Shown piece by piece: positions 63,165 through 64,000 of a stretch of DNA of 64,000 bases; within the stretch, counting starts at the first letter, position 1, and every line of letters starts with the position of its first letter. The notes under the pieces are model-generated. The model had not been told where the DNA came from and made no database searches. It worked only from the letters and a program-made list of their open reading frames with translations. This DNA comes from Massilia sp. Bi118 (GTDB lineage: Bacteria > Pseudomonadota > Gammaproteobacteria > Burkholderiales > Burkholderiaceae_D), in assembly GCF_918697865.1 (NCBI RefSeq), contig NZ_CAKKMV010000006.1, forward strand, positions 62,001-126,000, written 5' to 3'. The position numbers were made by a program, and so were the translations under genes.

Positions 63165-64000
63165 ACTGCCGCTCAAGGCGCTGCGGCTGACGCCGTTCGC
63201 CCTCGCGGCATTGATGCTGTCGGCCGAGTGCCGTGCGGACTGGAAGTTCACGCCGACCATCGGCGTCTCCGAAACCTATAGCGACAACCCGGGCTTGCAG
63301 CGCGACCAGGAAGCCCATGGCCAGTGGATCGCCGAATCGACCCCCGGCTTCACGCTGCTCAGCCGTTCGCGCCGCCTGCGCCTGGCGGCCTCCGGCGAAT
63401 GGCATTTCTATGCCTACGACGACAAGAACCTGCCGAACACGCACTCGCGCGAGCGCCGCTATTCGGCGAATGCGCAGGCCATGCTGATCGAGAATCTGCT
63501 GACCCTGGAAACCCGCGCGAGCGGCGCCAGGCAGGCGATTTCGGCCTTCGGGCCGCGCTTCACGACGCCCTACTCGACTTTCAACAGCACCGACGTCCAG
63601 TCCTGGAGCATCAGCCCGATCCTGCAGCACCGCTTCGGCAGCGTGGCCGACCTGCGGGCCCAGCTGACGCGCGACGGCGTCAAGACCGATGGCCGGAACC
63701 AGACCTCCGCGTTCGGCAACAGCTTCTCGACCGCGGGGTCCTTCACCCTGAACAGCAGGCAGAGCACGAATCCGCTCGGCTGGACGCTGCAGTACTCGCG
63801 CCAGGACATGGAAACCGAGCGCTTCGGCGCGTCGCGCTCGACGAATGCGTCGGCAACGCTGCACTACCGCCTCAGCCGCACCTGGACCGTGCTTGGCACG
63901 GGCGGCTACGACAGCTACGAATACTCGTCCTCGCACGACCGCAATGCCGGCCGCAGCCTCACCGCCGGGTTCACCTGGACGCCGACCGCCCGCACCAGCG
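63145..64000 (+). CDS. PEP-CTERM-associated outer-membrane beta-barrel protein (partial, runs off the end)
   Basis: The first 285 codons are present. A signal peptide (ending around LSAECRA) is followed by a beta-rich, Arg/Thr/Ser-rich sequence with alternating hydrophobic residues (WTLQYSRQDMETERFG, WTVLGTGGYDSYEYS), typical of the TIGR03016-type 'PEP-CTERM system associated' barrel. It may be the outer-membrane channel for the polysaccharide. ATG 63145 lies inside the kinase gene, overlapping by 20 bases. The C-terminus lies beyond the window. Confidence 0.82.
   Translation, partial: MTITTAKLPLKALRLTPFALAALMLSAECRADWKFTPTIGVSETYSDNPGLQRDQEAHGQWIAESTPGFTLLSRSRRLRLAASGEWHFYAYDDKNLPNTHSRERRYSANAQAMLIENLLTLETRASGARQAISAFGPRFTTPYSTFNSTDVQSWSISPILQHRFGSVADLRAQLTRDGVKTDGRNQTSAFGNSFSTAGSFTLNSRQSTNPLGWTLQYSRQDMETERFGASRSTNASATLHYRLSRTWTVLGTGGYDSYEYSSSHDRNAGRSLTAGFTWTPTARTS

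Overview
The window reads as one chromosomal piece from a high-GC betaproteobacterium of the Burkholderiales, most likely Oxalobacteraceae and close to Massilia/Duganella. The basis is gene order (gpmA-envC-ctpA, grxC-secB-gpsA, petABC-sspA-sspB-tRNA-Thr), a Flp/Tad pilus locus, IcmF, and an exosortase A (PEP-CTERM) gene neighbourhood. I saw no IS element, prophage or CRISPR array. Family names come from recognition of the sequences; no database search was run.

Layout. 1-5.1 kb, minus strand: gpmA, envC, ctpA, a MoeB/ThiF E1-like gene, gspG and the first codons of another pseudopilin gene. 5.2-8.2 kb, plus: rhodanese, glutaredoxin, secB, SH3 protein, gpsA. 8.2-11 kb, minus: cupin, DUF2461 protein, DegS/AlgW-like protease, mscL. 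11.2-15.4 kb, plus: cytochrome bc1 (petABC), sspA, sspB, tRNA-Thr(UGU). 15.5-18.1 kb, minus: three TadE/TadF/TadG-like genes of visibly lower GC. 18.2-27.5 kb: membrane protein, TPR protein with a CxxCH motif, RNA repair locus (rtcA, rtcB and a 70-aa ORF behind a sigma-54 promoter, with rtcR divergent), DUF2807 protein, BON protein. 26.4-37.4 kb, minus: main Flp/Tad locus. 37.7-40.1 kb: GGDEF and HD-GYP proteins. 40.2-48.4 kb, plus: LysR regulator, fused indolepyruvate ferredoxin oxidoreductase, IcmF. 48.5-64 kb: PEP-CTERM/exosortase-associated region.

The last 15 kb is the most distinctive part. It holds prsT, two tandem N-acyl amino acid synthase-like acyltransferases with a convergent E1/ThiF-like gene, a PEP-CTERM protein gene, a four-gene 'HPr-rel-A' cluster (203-aa Tat-like/Cys protein, PqqD-like chaperone, HprK-related kinase, nucleotidyltransferase), an EpsE-like export lipoprotein, a trypsin-like protease, and the start of an exopolysaccharide operon (chain-length protein, tyrosine autokinase, outer-membrane protein running off the end). 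Near-consensus or consensus sigma-54 promoters precede both the PEP-CTERM gene and the HPr-rel-A cluster. That suggests one RpoN-dependent regulon, plausibly under the PrsK/PrsR system usually encoded nearby but not seen here.

The best candidate for a poorly described system is the HPr-rel-A cluster at 55.6-58.6 kb. It combines a RiPP-recognition-like protein, a kinase and a nucleotidyltransferase with a conserved small secreted-looking protein. The acyltransferase pair plus E1-like enzyme is second. A shared palindrome resembling LiuR operators lies upstream of the indolepyruvate oxidoreductase and icmF genes, suggesting co-regulated amino-acid and branched-chain acyl-CoA catabolism.
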